Source: JAGRAX01 sp041391365 (GTDB taxonomy: Bacteria > Bdellovibrionota_G > JALEGL01 > JAGRMV01). From it: a DNA stretch of 64,000 nt. Where the stretch lies: assembly GCA_041391365.1 (NCBI GenBank), contig JAWKOC010000004.1:1-64000 (forward strand). Reading direction: 5' to 3'. Shown here one piece after another: positions 16,501-25,175 of this stretch. The stretch's first letter is position 1. Each line of letters begins with the position of its first letter. The notes below the pieces were generated by a model. It ran no database searches, had not been told where the DNA came from, and saw nothing but the letters and a program-made list of their open reading frames with translations. The translations under genes and the position numbers were made by a program.

Positions 16501-19023
16501 TTGGCTTAAGTCTTTTTCCTTTCCATAGTACATCCCTACACTCAATTCTCCAGGGGGCACAAAGGTTTCAAATTCGTCGTTGATTTGTTGAACAAGATCC
16601 GGTTTTTCCGTGACAATCAATGCTCTCGCAGAGCTATTTCGCAACAGACCTCGAATCGCTTGAACAAACAAAAATGTTTTTCCTGATCCCGTCGGAAGTT
16701 TTACAAAACCTCCTTGAGTATCGCATCGATTGAGATAGCGAACCATTTTGTCAAAAACTCTCGGCTGGGCTCCTCGCAAGGGGTAAAGATACAAATTCGG
16801 ATGTAACATGTCAGGTGTGAGCGTAGATAAGATTTCGTAGTATTCATTCAACGAATCGAGCTCCTGCTCGAAGGGACACTCATCCTCATCTTCTTGGTCT
16901 TCATTCTCTTTTGAATCATCTTGATCGTCTTCGTGCTCCTTATCTGAGTCGTTGTCTTGATCTGGTTCTGTGCTTGGGTCACCTTCAAGCGTCCATTTGA
17001 GGAGTTCTTTGGCCAAATCCAATACTTCGGGAAGGATCACTACGAAAATCGTGCCGATCGCGAGAATTTGGCCGATGGTTGTTTGAAGAAAACTCAGGGA
17101 AAGAGCGGTTGCCTCTGAAACAACCACTTGAATTTCTACCAACATGCCTCCTACAGCGAAAAGGCTCTGATACATTGTCGCAAGATCAGCTTGTTGTATG
17201 CTGGTCCAATCCAAAGGAAGTTCAGGAGGTATCCATTCTACGATTTCGGTGAGATTCTTCGAGAGTTCATCATAGCGAAGAAGATCTTCGAAGTGTAAAT
17301 CTAGCAATTCTGTTTCTCGTTGCCAGAGGATTTCCCACTCATCCATCGATGTTAGCCAATCCTGCATTTTTTGATTTTCGGTCAGAGCTTCTTTGAATTT
17401 TTTCCATTCGATTCGATATTCATTGGCCTCTTGGAGTTGTCGATTGGAAGATAAAACCTGGTTGACCAAAGATTGTTGAGCTCTCATCATGTCGCGCGAG
17501 TATTGCAGCAGACTTTGAAGTTTTCCTGGATCCAGCTCATGGATTCCAGGCATCGAGGATGGATCGGGTGCATGTGGAGCCATCGGAATGACAGATGCTT
17601 CTATTTTTTCTGATTGGATCGAAGGCTTTAGCTGCTCAACAAAGGAAGAAAAACTATGTGAACGTTCGAATATTTCAGAGAGAAAAATGTATTGATGATA
17701 GTCTGGGAAAGGAATGGCTGTGTGTATTGCAGGGATTGTGTAAGAGTTGTTTTGTAAATCATCCAAAAGTTTTTTGTTTTGTTGAATGCAAGTTTTTGTT
17801 TTTTTTTCCACATCGTGAAGCCAATTTTCTCTTAGCGCAGTGATTGATTCATCAATTTGATCTGAGGAAATTTCAACCATAGATGGATTTATGGAATCGA
17901 GTGCGGCGAGTATAGATTTTCTTTCCTTCTCCATGTCCTTTTGACAATTGATTTGAAGATCTCTCAAAGAAGAAAGATTGGGTAAGATGTTAGACCAGTG
18001 GAGAAGTCTGTTCTGCTCGGTGATTGAAGTTATTCTTTCCTGCAACTGTCTTTTCAGAAGATCAGAAATTTCATTTGAGTTGAATCTTGCATCCAATTCA
18101 AATGAGAAATCTTTTTTCTCCTTTTCATAAAAATCAATCGCAGCTTTTTTTTCATCAAAATAATCTCTGGGAATGTTGTGGGCATCTTCTAGGTAGACAA
18201 TCCACTCTTGCCCAAACAGACCCTCCATCGTGAGATCAAAGGCATTGAGTTTTTTGGGCAATTGAAAAAAAACTGAATTCAAGTCATATACATTATCCAT
18301 ATTGAGATCTGAGATGATTCGCTCTGAGAGCTCGTTCATTTTTTGCGCGGGATCAAAACGGATCGAAACATAGGAGCTCCATCTTTCTTCGTATCTCTGT
18401 GAGGATTGGGATGTGATTTGGTCATGCAAATATTCCCCAACTTTTTCGAGCAGGCACAGGCACTGTTCGTGTTGTTGATCAAACGTTAGATTCAATAGAA
18501 GAGCATGAATGTTATTTCCTGCTTCGCCAAGCCAATTTTTTCGCTCTGGTCCAACAAGCAAGGAGAGAAAGTGTTGATGGATGTGTTTTGCGAGTTCAAA
18601 CATGTTTCGAAAATGTGAAAGTTCAGGATGAGTTTCTTTGATAAGATTGGGAACTTGTTCCAAAGGAAGAAGAACTTCCATTCGTTTCATGCTTTCGAAA
18701 TAATTTTTTTCCATGGAACTAAGTACTTCGTACAAATATTCCAATGCTTGCAGGTCTCGCAGTAATTTTTCCTTGGTCCAGGCATCCATGTCATTGTGGA
18801 AACGAAAGAGCTGGTCATAGCTCCAAATCTGAACCATGGCTCCGTGAAGTGTCCAAATCCCCATGAGCATTCTTGCTGCGGGCTGAGTGTCGAGTTTGGA
18901 AAGGTTTTTGGTCGGATCGGGGACGCAAACAGGATCACCTGACGCGAGGGATTTTGTTGGAGCTGTAAGACAACCAACCAACAAGAATAGACTAAAGATA
19001 GATCTGATGCCCATGGGCAACAT
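13561..19023 (-). CDS. Predicted membrane-spanning SF2 helicase with C-terminal WP/GW repeats
   Basis: A protein of 1820 residues. Residues 1-28 form a signal peptide with a possible lipobox (LVGC, Cys18). Residues 30-620 are a charged, coiled-coil-rich region. Residues 641-670 form one strong membrane helix, followed by an acidic linker (about 680-718). An SF2 helicase core follows: Walker A PTGSGKT at 777-783, DEVH at 869-872, TAT at 898-900, and motif VI QRGGRGVRW at 1114-1122. From about 1212 to 1816 there are eight 65-75-residue repeats with the pattern LxYxELK...DWPxxP...Y...GW.DLLP, resembling the phage-integrase repeat unit (INT_rpt). With a signal peptide and one later helix the topology should be N-out, C-in, placing the helicase in the cytoplasm. 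Function unknown. The ATG has gagggg upstream. Confidence 0.85.
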   Translation of the reverse strand: MLPMGIRSIFSLFLLVGCLTAPTKSLASGDPVCVPDPTKNLSKLDTQPAARMLMGIWTLHGAMVQIWSYDQLFRFHNDMDAWTKEKLLRDLQALEYLYEVLSSMEKNYFESMKRMEVLLPLEQVPNLIKETHPELSHFRNMFELAKHIHQHFLSLLVGPERKNWLGEAGNNIHALLLNLTFDQQHEQCLCLLEKVGEYLHDQITSQSSQRYEERWSSYVSIRFDPAQKMNELSERIISDLNMDNVYDLNSVFFQLPKKLNAFDLTMEGLFGQEWIVYLEDAHNIPRDYFDEKKAAIDFYEKEKKDFSFELDARFNSNEISDLLKRQLQERITSITEQNRLLHWSNILPNLSSLRDLQINCQKDMEKERKSILAALDSINPSMVEISSDQIDESITALRENWLHDVEKKTKTCIQQNKKLLDDLQNNSYTIPAIHTAIPFPDYHQYIFLSEIFERSHSFSSFVEQLKPSIQSEKIEASVIPMAPHAPDPSSMPGIHELDPGKLQSLLQYSRDMMRAQQSLVNQVLSSNRQLQEANEYRIEWKKFKEALTENQKMQDWLTSMDEWEILWQRETELLDLHFEDLLRYDELSKNLTEIVEWIPPELPLDWTSIQQADLATMYQSLFAVGGMLVEIQVVVSEATALSLSFLQTTIGQILAIGTIFVVILPEVLDLAKELLKWTLEGDPSTEPDQDNDSDKEHEDDQDDSKENEDQEDEDECPFEQELDSLNEYYEILSTLTPDMLHPNLYLYPLRGAQPRVFDKMVRYLNRCDTQGGFVKLPTGSGKTFLFVQAIRGLLRNSSARALIVTEKPDLVQQINDEFETFVPPGELSVGMYYGKEKDLSQRITITTYSSITKGPQNFPPSDYQILILDEVHKVVSIAGKRSDYFSQNWTNHLVMGFTATAVHDDGRNVIDMLPTEIDSINLLPAIEHYRGMLSSVESVIQYVPGINLSHALAQLKKNDPIDTTRGFNTSKLQEVMESQEALEAVIKTYGQLFEVGNHKGVVFSSGVTAAYLMAHLTNQLYPQDPPLAAWVGAIRNNKLITRKEIERARTLGIQPEFLSMTYNKRADILKDFRNPNGNIKILFNDSLFAEGLNVKDLDFVFLAGPTKNRMDIEQRGGRGVRWNELDPLKRVTIVDFVFANPVDETNGAVMQSIFPHILTQAHAHSGFRTYPKPEIAPTKYRQAFDAIEGVQTITDPAEIMNMAQRLLGKRKSLLSLENLRNQVTAQLGERAVSWKEELKELYNQQWLNERPAGWPLDPSSYYAPGGLGFAENQPKEQWISWENLFGKKDDKKEESETITLTQLRIEIGNRLKAIAYIEFDQLLKEIYQQYLLNNPETTWPMDPEIFYGLGGPGYQAANPQEQWTSWENLFDLDTERFMRYAELRDLMKRKYATIDTPHKYYQESLKQPRWSTNPWYTYWKKGWKGPKHGKTDNPAWIDFLPNKKDPPKHLPYNELKDLMAKEYKTIDTILSYETESSNHDDWPIAPYSTYCGKGWKGDCSGTIKDEGWPNFLPKWKHRFLTYEKLKSVIAEKFAAKLTTVRRYWIEAKNHEDWPSNPQQYYCERRGEELVRQWPGTCKDGVKDPGWKDLLPNLKQYLSYEELKTELAKNYSYISNTGQYRKEAKNHEDWPNDPQYFYCKKRADELKRQWPGTCKDGAKDPGWKDLLPGTVENPYLSYADLKKTLEDPEYSFITSIKKYYVESSLHSDWPYDADGVYCSQGQWPGDCTGATPASLDQGWFDLLYYRSHTISYRDLRSWLSNKHPSIATRQEYLKTRAGNPRYKGWPSKPWEAYCGNGWMGDCTGNVSDPGWDDFLPRRLGK

Positions 19024-19051
19024 AGATAGTATTTCCCCTCAAAGCTGGGTC

Positions 19052-19079
19052 AATACAGTATTTAGATGCAAGATGTCAA
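19052..19079 (-). promoter_or_regulatory. Probable sigma-70 promoter of the giant helicase gene
   Basis: Reading the minus strand, a perfect TTGACA (19079-19074) is followed 16 bases later by TGTATT (19057-19052), about 29 bases before the start codon. The match is good for a -35 box and moderate for a -10 box. Confidence 0.5.
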
Positions 19080-19235
19080 TATAAAAAATAAGCTTTACCC
19101 AGGGATGGTCAAGGGTAAGAAGGGATTCCGAAGATATAGGTTTTCCGCGCGGTCATAAAAAGTTCCCTAGAAAAAGCAAACCAGACGCCCCTTAGGATAC
19201 TATTTGGAGCGTCTAGCTTGGTAGAATCGGTTGGT

Positions 19236-20939
19236 TTAGTTGCTGCAGTAGGATTTCCAGCCGGAGTAGGTTTGAGTGACTCCCGCGCCACTGTTTCCAC
19301 TCAAAAAGGTTCTTGTCAGGGGATTTCCATCGCTGTCTCGAGTGATCTGCTCTGAGTCAGTGCTGGAGAGCGAAGTTCCTGTGAAAGATTTTGATTCATA
19401 GGATATTTCTAGATTTTGATCGTCGTGTGTCCAAGTATCTTCAGTGGAAAAATCGATGGTTCCATTGGCGTCTTGGTCTTCACCCGAGTTTCGTTTGGTG
19501 AGATTGCCTTTGGGGTCAAAAGATTTTGAGGAGGTTGAAATGCTATCCACAGTTCCGTCTCCATTTGAGTCAGATTTGAGGATCGACGATATCATTCGGT
19601 TTCTCAGGTCAAACTCTCGGGTGTAAAACGTACTCTGTGAAAGCGTGATCCCATTGGTGTACTCTTTGAAATTCTCTGAGAGTTGATTTTTCCTTGCATC
19701 ATAGGTGTAGGTGTAGAGTTCTTTGTAGTCGACGCTTCCGTTGTTGTCGCTATCGCTTTCATGCAATTTGGAGAGTCGATTGCCGTTGGCATCATAGGAG
19801 TAGGTATACGTGCTGCGCCATTCAAAGGTTCCATCAAAATTGTTGTCAACCAGGGTGTCTTCCATCAAAAGATTTCCTATTGTGTTGTACGTGTAGGTTG
19901 TGAGAGCTTGAAAATTGTAGGTTCCATTGGCGTTGTTATCTTTTTTGTATTCGTATGAAATTTTCTCACCTTTGGCATTGTAGGTGAAGATTTCAATGTT
20001 GGTGTTGTCAAAAGTACCATTCGCATCGAGGTCGTTTTTTCTCTCACTGGTTTCAATCTGTCCGTTTGCATTGTACGTGTAGGTTGTAAGGGACTTGGAA
20101 TCGGAGGTTCCATTGCCATCTTTGTCATGACTAAAGGTTTGGGAGGTTCGTTGGTTGGTGGAATTGTACGTATAGACAGTTACTTTTTTCTGTTCCAAGT
20201 TTCCATCAGCATTGGAATCCAGCTCATAGGTTTCGTTCAAAAGATTGCCCTGAACATCATAAGTGTTTGTCGTCGTTTGTTTGTAGTCGATGATGTTGTC
20301 CAGATTGTTGTCGATGGTAGTAATCTTGGATGTTACTTGTCCAGAAGAGTTGTAGTTGAAGTTGTCTGAATATTTGTGGTCTGGAATTCCATTCGAATCG
20401 GTATCCGTGATTCTTTCATACAAAAGAGTTTTTCCTTGGGAATTGTATACGTAAGAATATTGGTTATTGTTAAAAGTTGTCAGATCGTACTTAAACGCGC
20501 ACTGACCCGACAAAAAAGCCACGTTCATGGTTTTTTTGTACACCTGCGCTCCATTTTTCATGGCCACAGTGAACGAAAAATTTTCCTGAGGTTGGTTGCT
20601 TGCGCTTTTTCCGGCCAAGGCAAATTCTACTTCCGAGGGAGAGATTACCTTTGCATAGAGGAAATAATCTTTGGTCGAATCTCCTACCACTTCAAAATCT
20701 TCTCCATAGGTAAGGTAGGTTTTGCTGGCGTCAACGCTGTAGGCTTTGAGTTGAACCCGAATCGTGTTTTCGATGCGGCCATCATTGATGGAAGATTCCA
20801 CAAAAGTGTCGGTGGAAAAAGAAAGGGCATCTCCTGACCGACTTTTGCTTCCCCCACATGCGGTGAGTTGTAGCAGTGCCATTGCGAGAGAGATGGGTCC
20901 CACAAAGGCCATTCCAATCGATCGTTTTGTCTGTTTCAT
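19236..20939 (-). CDS. Repeat lipoprotein (YD-like and calcium-type repeats)
   Basis: A surface or periplasmic lipoprotein of 567 residues. From ATG 20939 (preceded by gaggaaaa) the N-terminus is a lipoprotein signal peptide ending LTACGG. After a domain of about 150 residues come roughly ten repeats of 28-30 residues. Each combines an RHS/YD-like YTYNANGQ strand with a DxDxNGxxD loop like calcium-binding thrombospondin-3 or dockerin loops. The C-terminus has no toxin domain. Function is unknown; adhesion or a structural surface role is a guess. It lies upstream of the helicase gene on the same strand, 212 bases away, and may be independent. Confidence 0.8.
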   Translation of the reverse strand: MKQTKRSIGMAFVGPISLAMALLQLTACGGSKSRSGDALSFSTDTFVESSINDGRIENTIRVQLKAYSVDASKTYLTYGEDFEVVGDSTKDYFLYAKVISPSEVEFALAGKSASNQPQENFSFTVAMKNGAQVYKKTMNVAFLSGQCAFKYDLTTFNNNQYSYVYNSQGKTLLYERITDTDSNGIPDHKYSDNFNYNSSGQVTSKITTIDNNLDNIIDYKQTTTNTYDVQGNLLNETYELDSNADGNLEQKKVTVYTYNSTNQRTSQTFSHDKDGNGTSDSKSLTTYTYNANGQIETSERKNDLDANGTFDNTNIEIFTYNAKGEKISYEYKKDNNANGTYNFQALTTYTYNTIGNLLMEDTLVDNNFDGTFEWRSTYTYSYDANGNRLSKLHESDSDNNGSVDYKELYTYTYDARKNQLSENFKEYTNGITLSQSTFYTREFDLRNRMISSILKSDSNGDGTVDSISTSSKSFDPKGNLTKRNSGEDQDANGTIDFSTEDTWTHDDQNLEISYESKSFTGTSLSSTDSEQITRDSDGNPLTRTFLSGNSGAGVTQTYSGWKSYCSN

Positions 20940-21141
20940 AACATTTTCCTCGTTCCATACTTCCATGTTCATCATCGTAGCTTCTTGTTGAGCAAGATTG
21001 GTGCCATGAGGGTCATAAAAGAAAATCAATGATTATGATAGGTTAAAAGACTACTAGGATGGAATACGGAACCATGGGCTGTGACACGAAGTAGAACCTG
21101 AGCCATTTTTCAGCGTTTGGGAGATGGACCAGCTATCTGCG

Positions 21142-21512
<371 letters not shown>

Positions 21513-21630
21513 ATTTTGCACAGGACTGAAAGAAAATCTGGATTACTAAACTCTGCCCAAAAGGGCAAGTGATTCAATCAATAGAGTCGCTGCGTGTGTC
21601 CCCAAATGATCATTGATTCAAAATGAATAA

Positions 21631-21748
21631 ATTCTCACTATAGTAGGAATTTTTCTTGTGAAGGAGGTTTTTGTATATCATTCTCACTATAGTGAGAATG
21701 ATATTGCTTTTCACTGTTTTTTCATGATATTCTCACTATAGTGAGAAT
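21631..21748 (+). promoter_or_regulatory. Three palindromic operators of hipBA, spaced 49 bp
   Basis: The palindrome attctcactatagtgagaat occurs perfectly at 21680-21699 and 21729-21748 and with changes in the right arm at 21631-21650. Centre-to-centre spacing is exactly 49 bases both times. The third site covers the GTG start of the antitoxin gene. Such a 20-bp palindrome array upstream of an Xre-type antitoxin is best read as HipB autoregulatory operators. Confidence 0.8.
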
Positions 21749-21977
21749 AAATACCATCAACATCAAAGATGATCAGCATTTGGGCCACACGATCAGAGAT
21801 CGAAGAAAGACTCTGCAATTGACTCAAAAAGACGTAGCCACATATTGCCAACTTTCCGTCAATGGTTTGAGCCAAATCGAACTCGGAAACAAAAGCATTC
21901 GTCTAGGGACCTTGCTAAAACTTTCCAAAATGTTGGGTTTTGAGGTCTGTCTCTCCATGGAAAATATTACTTCATGA
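21741..21977 (+). CDS. hipB: HipB-like antitoxin, Xre-family helix-turn-helix
   Basis: A 78-residue protein with a single Xre helix-turn-helix: IRDRRKTLQLTQKDVATYC, then LSVNGLSQIELGNKSI and LGTLLKLSKMLG. This is the size and layout of HipB antitoxins, which repress their own operon and bind HipA. The start is GTG at 21741, lying inside the third operator and without a good Shine-Dalgarno, so translation may be leaderless. TTG 21780 is a less likely alternative. It overlaps hipA by 4 bases. Confidence 0.85.
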   Translation: MRINTINIKDDQHLGHTIRDRRKTLQLTQKDVATYCQLSVNGLSQIELGNKSIRLGTLLKLSKMLGFEVCLSMENITS

Positions 21978-23239
21978 AAACACTCGTCGTCTATTATCTA
22001 GACCAAAAAGTTGGTGAACTCATGCTTGACCAAGAAGGTCTATACTCTTTTCAATATGTCCAAAGTTGGCTTGAGAAAGATTCTTCATTCGAGTTAAGTT
22101 TTTCAATGCCATTGCAATCGGAACCATTTGGACACAAAAAAACCCTCGCTTTTTTCGAAAATCTCCTGCCAGAAGGAGACATCTTACGAGATCTTGAGCG
22201 ATCACAACACATCAAAGGTGCGTATTCCTTTCTTCGAAATTTTGGAGAAGACTGTGCAGGGGCTTTTCAAATTTTACCTTCATCAACGCCACCTCAAAAA
22301 AATCTCCCATCTGATCTGATTGAAATCGATCTTGAAAAAATTTATCAAGCGATTGATGACAAAATGCCTATTGCGGAACTGGTTGCAGAAAACCATCCCG
22401 GATATTTGTCGATTGCGGGGGCCCAAGACAAATTTCCCTGTATTTACAAAGATCACAAAATTTATCTTCCTCGAGACTCCACTCCCACAACTCATATCCT
22501 CAAAGCACCGATTTGGAGGCATGGTGTGAGAGATTCGGTTTACAATGAATATGCCTGTATGCGCTTGGCTAGTGCCTTGGGTCTAAGGGTTGCAAAGTCT
22601 TTTGTTATTGAAGGGGATCATCCCTTATATATGTGTGAGAGATTTGATAGGGTGAAAGATGAGCAAAATCGGTGGACAAGAATTCATCAAGAAGATCTTT
22701 GCCAAGCTCAAGGTGTTTTATCTAAGAACAAATACGAGGAGGAAGAAGGCCCAACACTTTCGGACAACTATCATTTCTTGATGAAGCATATTAGCATTCA
22801 ACATCGATTTGAGGCCTTGGAGCAATTTCAATATTGGATTGCATTCAATCTGCTTATTGGAAACAATGATTCTCATTCAAAAAACCTTTCCATTTTGCAC
22901 ATTACGAAGGACCAATGTCGCTTGGCACCGTTTTATGATCTCTTGTCCACGGTCATTTATCCAAAACTCAAAAGCACTTTTGCTTTTCGCATTGGCGGTC
23001 GAAATGAATTTTCAAAAATTGGAAAAAACCAAATTGATATGATGGAACAGAGTTTTCAGGTCAAACAAGATTCTTTTTCACAAAAATTGCAGGAGATGAT
23101 TGGTGAGATTGAAGAAAAATCTGCAGATTATTTTGGACAACTTACGGATCAATTTCCAAAGGTGAAGGTTTTTGCAAAAATCCAAAATGTCTTAGAAGAT
23201 CGCATCAAGAGCCTGCGTCTGCAAAAAGCCATCAATTGA
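21974..23239 (+). CDS. hipA: HipA-like serine/threonine kinase toxin
   Basis: A 421-residue HipA-family kinase. An N-terminal HipA_N segment (FFENLLPEGD) precedes the kinase fold: SIAGAQDKFP for the glycine-rich/phosphorylation loop, then a catalytic IGNNDSHSKNLSIL and the metal-binding APFYDLLST. Known HipA toxins phosphorylate a cytosolic target such as glutamyl-tRNA synthetase and cause growth arrest, countered by HipB. The ATGA overlap with hipB and the shared operators support a toxin-antitoxin operon. It sits between a tRNA gene with repeats and the housekeeping ffs-dnaX block, an accessory position. The target is not predictable. Confidence 0.92.
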   Translation: MKTLVVYYLDQKVGELMLDQEGLYSFQYVQSWLEKDSSFELSFSMPLQSEPFGHKKTLAFFENLLPEGDILRDLERSQHIKGAYSFLRNFGEDCAGAFQILPSSTPPQKNLPSDLIEIDLEKIYQAIDDKMPIAELVAENHPGYLSIAGAQDKFPCIYKDHKIYLPRDSTPTTHILKAPIWRHGVRDSVYNEYACMRLASALGLRVAKSFVIEGDHPLYMCERFDRVKDEQNRWTRIHQEDLCQAQGVLSKNKYEEEEGPTLSDNYHFLMKHISIQHRFEALEQFQYWIAFNLLIGNNDSHSKNLSILHITKDQCRLAPFYDLLSTVIYPKLKSTFAFRIGGRNEFSKIGKNQIDMMEQSFQVKQDSFSQKLQEMIGEIEEKSADYFGQLTDQFPKVKVFAKIQNVLEDRIKSLRLQKAIN

Positions 23240-23370
23240 TTGCGGTGCTAGGGCATCTTTTGGGGCAAAGGTACATGGCACCACAAGGGTTGACGTTGAA
23301 TCAAATTTATAGGATACATCCAAACACGATTTGAAAAAGAGTCCTCGGGCTTACATAACAAAAAGCAGAC

Positions 23371-23490
23371 TCTAGAATGTATACCGCTGGGTCTTTGCAA
23401 CAAATGACTCCCAATCCCGTCAGGTCCGAAAGGAAGCAGCGGCACGGAGCCCTCTTTGGGTGCCAAAGACCCGGCGTTATAGATTCTAGA
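23371..23490 (+). ncRNA. ffs: Signal recognition particle RNA (4.5S-type)
   Basis: The diagnostic apical hairpin (gtcaggtccgaaaggaagcagc, 23419-23440) is present, flanked by the asymmetric loop. An outer stem pairs tctagaatgtat (from 23371) and gggtctttg with caaagaccc and attctaga (to 23490). About 120 nt, a small bacterial SRP RNA. The SRP protein gene is at 56.4 kb. Confidence 0.93.
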
Positions 23491-23528
23491 GGAACTCAAA
23501 GACCTTTGGTGGGAAGTGTAGGAAACCT

Positions 23529-25175
23529 GTGCAAAATTACGTTGTTCTAGCCAGAAGATATCGCCCTCAGCAGCTTTCCGATTTGGTGGGCCAGCAGGCC
23601 GTGACCAAAACCCTGGCCAATGCCATCGCCTTGGGACGAGTGCCTCACGCCATGGTCTTCACGGGTACGCGCGGCGTTGGAAAAACCACGGCCGCTCGAA
23701 TCATGGCCAAAGCCCTCAACTGTGAAAAAGGTCCAACGGCCAGCCCTTGTGGCGTATGTTCCAATTGCGTAGAGGTGACCTCTGCCTCCAGCGTGGATGT
23801 TCTTGAGATCGATGGAGCTTCCAATACTTCGGTGGACGATGTTCGACAACTGATTGAAAACGTGCAGTACGCGCCATCCAAATCCCGATACAAAATTTAC
23901 ATCATCGACGAAGTTCACATGCTTTCGACCAGCGCGTTCAATGCTCTGCTCAAAACCTTGGAAGAGCCTCCTTCGGGCGTGTTTTTTCTTTTTGCCACCA
24001 CAGAAGTTCACAAAATTCCGGAAACCATTCTTTCCCGATGCAGTCGATTTGATTTTCGTCACATTTCCGAAACACAGATTTTTGAATATCTCAAAGAGAT
24101 CATGAAAAAAGAAAACCTTGAGGTCGACGATGAAGCTCTGCGAATCGTTGCCAAGCAAGGAGATGGAAGTTTGCGAGATGCCCTCTCGATGTTGGATCAA
24201 GTGATTGCGTTTTCCGAAGGGAAAATTACAGGTCAGCAGGTTGCAGAGAGCCTGGGGCTTACCGATCGAGCGCTGATTGTTCAAAGCATTGAGAGTTTTG
24301 TGAACTATGATGCTACGGAGGCATTGCAGATTTTGTCCAAGGTGTTTAGCAAAGGATTTGACGTTAAAAATTATCTTCTTGAGGTGCTCGAAAAAATCCG
24401 TCACATGCTCCTGCTCAAAGCGGGGGTCTCCTCGGATTTGATTGCCATGAGTGAAGAAGAGCTTGCATGGCTGCGTGAAAAGGCGCAGGCATCTTCGGAG
24501 AGTGAGCTTGAGAGATGGTTTGATCTTCTCAAAAATGCCATCAGCTGGATGGGGCGGGTTGAATTTCCGCGATATCTTCTCGAAGTCACCTTCATTCGTA
24601 TGACACGAAAACTTCATGATCTGCCCATCACCGATCTTTTGGATCGCTTGGAACAATTGGAGAAAAAAATATCAACAGGAACCTTTGATCGAGGCACCTC
24701 ACCCGCAGTATCTCCCAGTCGATCTTCCAGCGGTGTGGTTCCAACGACCTCAACATCACATCAGCCAACATCCACCCAACCAGCCGCTTCCACCAGCTCA
24801 GGGGCTTTTTCTTGGGATGGTGTGGTAGATCAAATCAAAAAAGAAAAACCAGGCACCGCCGCAATTTTGGTGCAAGGCAAGGTTCTCGAAAGCAGTTCGA
24901 CCAAAATCACGTTGGAATACGAGGCGCAGTCTTTTTATTATACGCGAGCCAGTGAGAGAGAATTTGGATTGTATGTGACGTCCACGGCCCAAAAACTGTT
25001 TGGATGTGAGCCTTTGGTTGAGATCAAATCCCGTGATGGACAAGCCCAGAAGGCAGATCAAGATGCGGAAAAAAAGAAGCAGCAGGAAAAAGCAGCTCTC
25101 AAGGATCCCATGCTTGAAAAAGCGGTGACCTTGTTCGGGGCGACGGTTGAAGAAGTCAGGTCGATAGAAGAATGA
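23529..25175 (+). CDS. dnaX: DNA polymerase III subunits gamma/tau
   Basis: The clamp-loader ATPase, 548 residues. Motifs in order: ARRYRPQQLSDLVGQ at the N-terminus, GTRGVGKTTAARI (Walker A), a zinc-binding set of four cysteines (CEKG...CGVCSNC), IIDEVHML (Walker B), and LSRCSRFDF (sensor/SRC). A Ser/Thr/Pro-rich linker (about residues 390-430) precedes a C-terminal tau-like domain. GTG 23529 has aggaaa upstream. It follows the SRP RNA by 38 bases and overlaps recR by 4; the ybaB gene often found between dnaX and recR is absent. Confidence 0.97.
   Translation: MQNYVVLARRYRPQQLSDLVGQQAVTKTLANAIALGRVPHAMVFTGTRGVGKTTAARIMAKALNCEKGPTASPCGVCSNCVEVTSASSVDVLEIDGASNTSVDDVRQLIENVQYAPSKSRYKIYIIDEVHMLSTSAFNALLKTLEEPPSGVFFLFATTEVHKIPETILSRCSRFDFRHISETQIFEYLKEIMKKENLEVDDEALRIVAKQGDGSLRDALSMLDQVIAFSEGKITGQQVAESLGLTDRALIVQSIESFVNYDATEALQILSKVFSKGFDVKNYLLEVLEKIRHMLLLKAGVSSDLIAMSEEELAWLREKAQASSESELERWFDLLKNAISWMGRVEFPRYLLEVTFIRMTRKLHDLPITDLLDRLEQLEKKISTGTFDRGTSPAVSPSRSSSGVVPTTSTSHQPTSTQPAASTSSGAFSWDGVVDQIKKEKPGTAAILVQGKVLESSSTKITLEYEAQSFYYTRASEREFGLYVTSTAQKLFGCEPLVEIKSRDGQAQKADQDAEKKKQQEKAALKDPMLEKAVTLFGATVEEVRSIEE

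Noticed and set aside
13561..19023. Giant helicase as a restriction or phage-defence enzyme
   Set aside because: No nuclease, methyltransferase or specificity domain is present in it or beside it; the signal peptide argues against a standard restriction enzyme. Left open as a possibility only.
23547..24656. 369-codon open frame on the minus strand
   Set aside because: Antisense shadow of dnaX.
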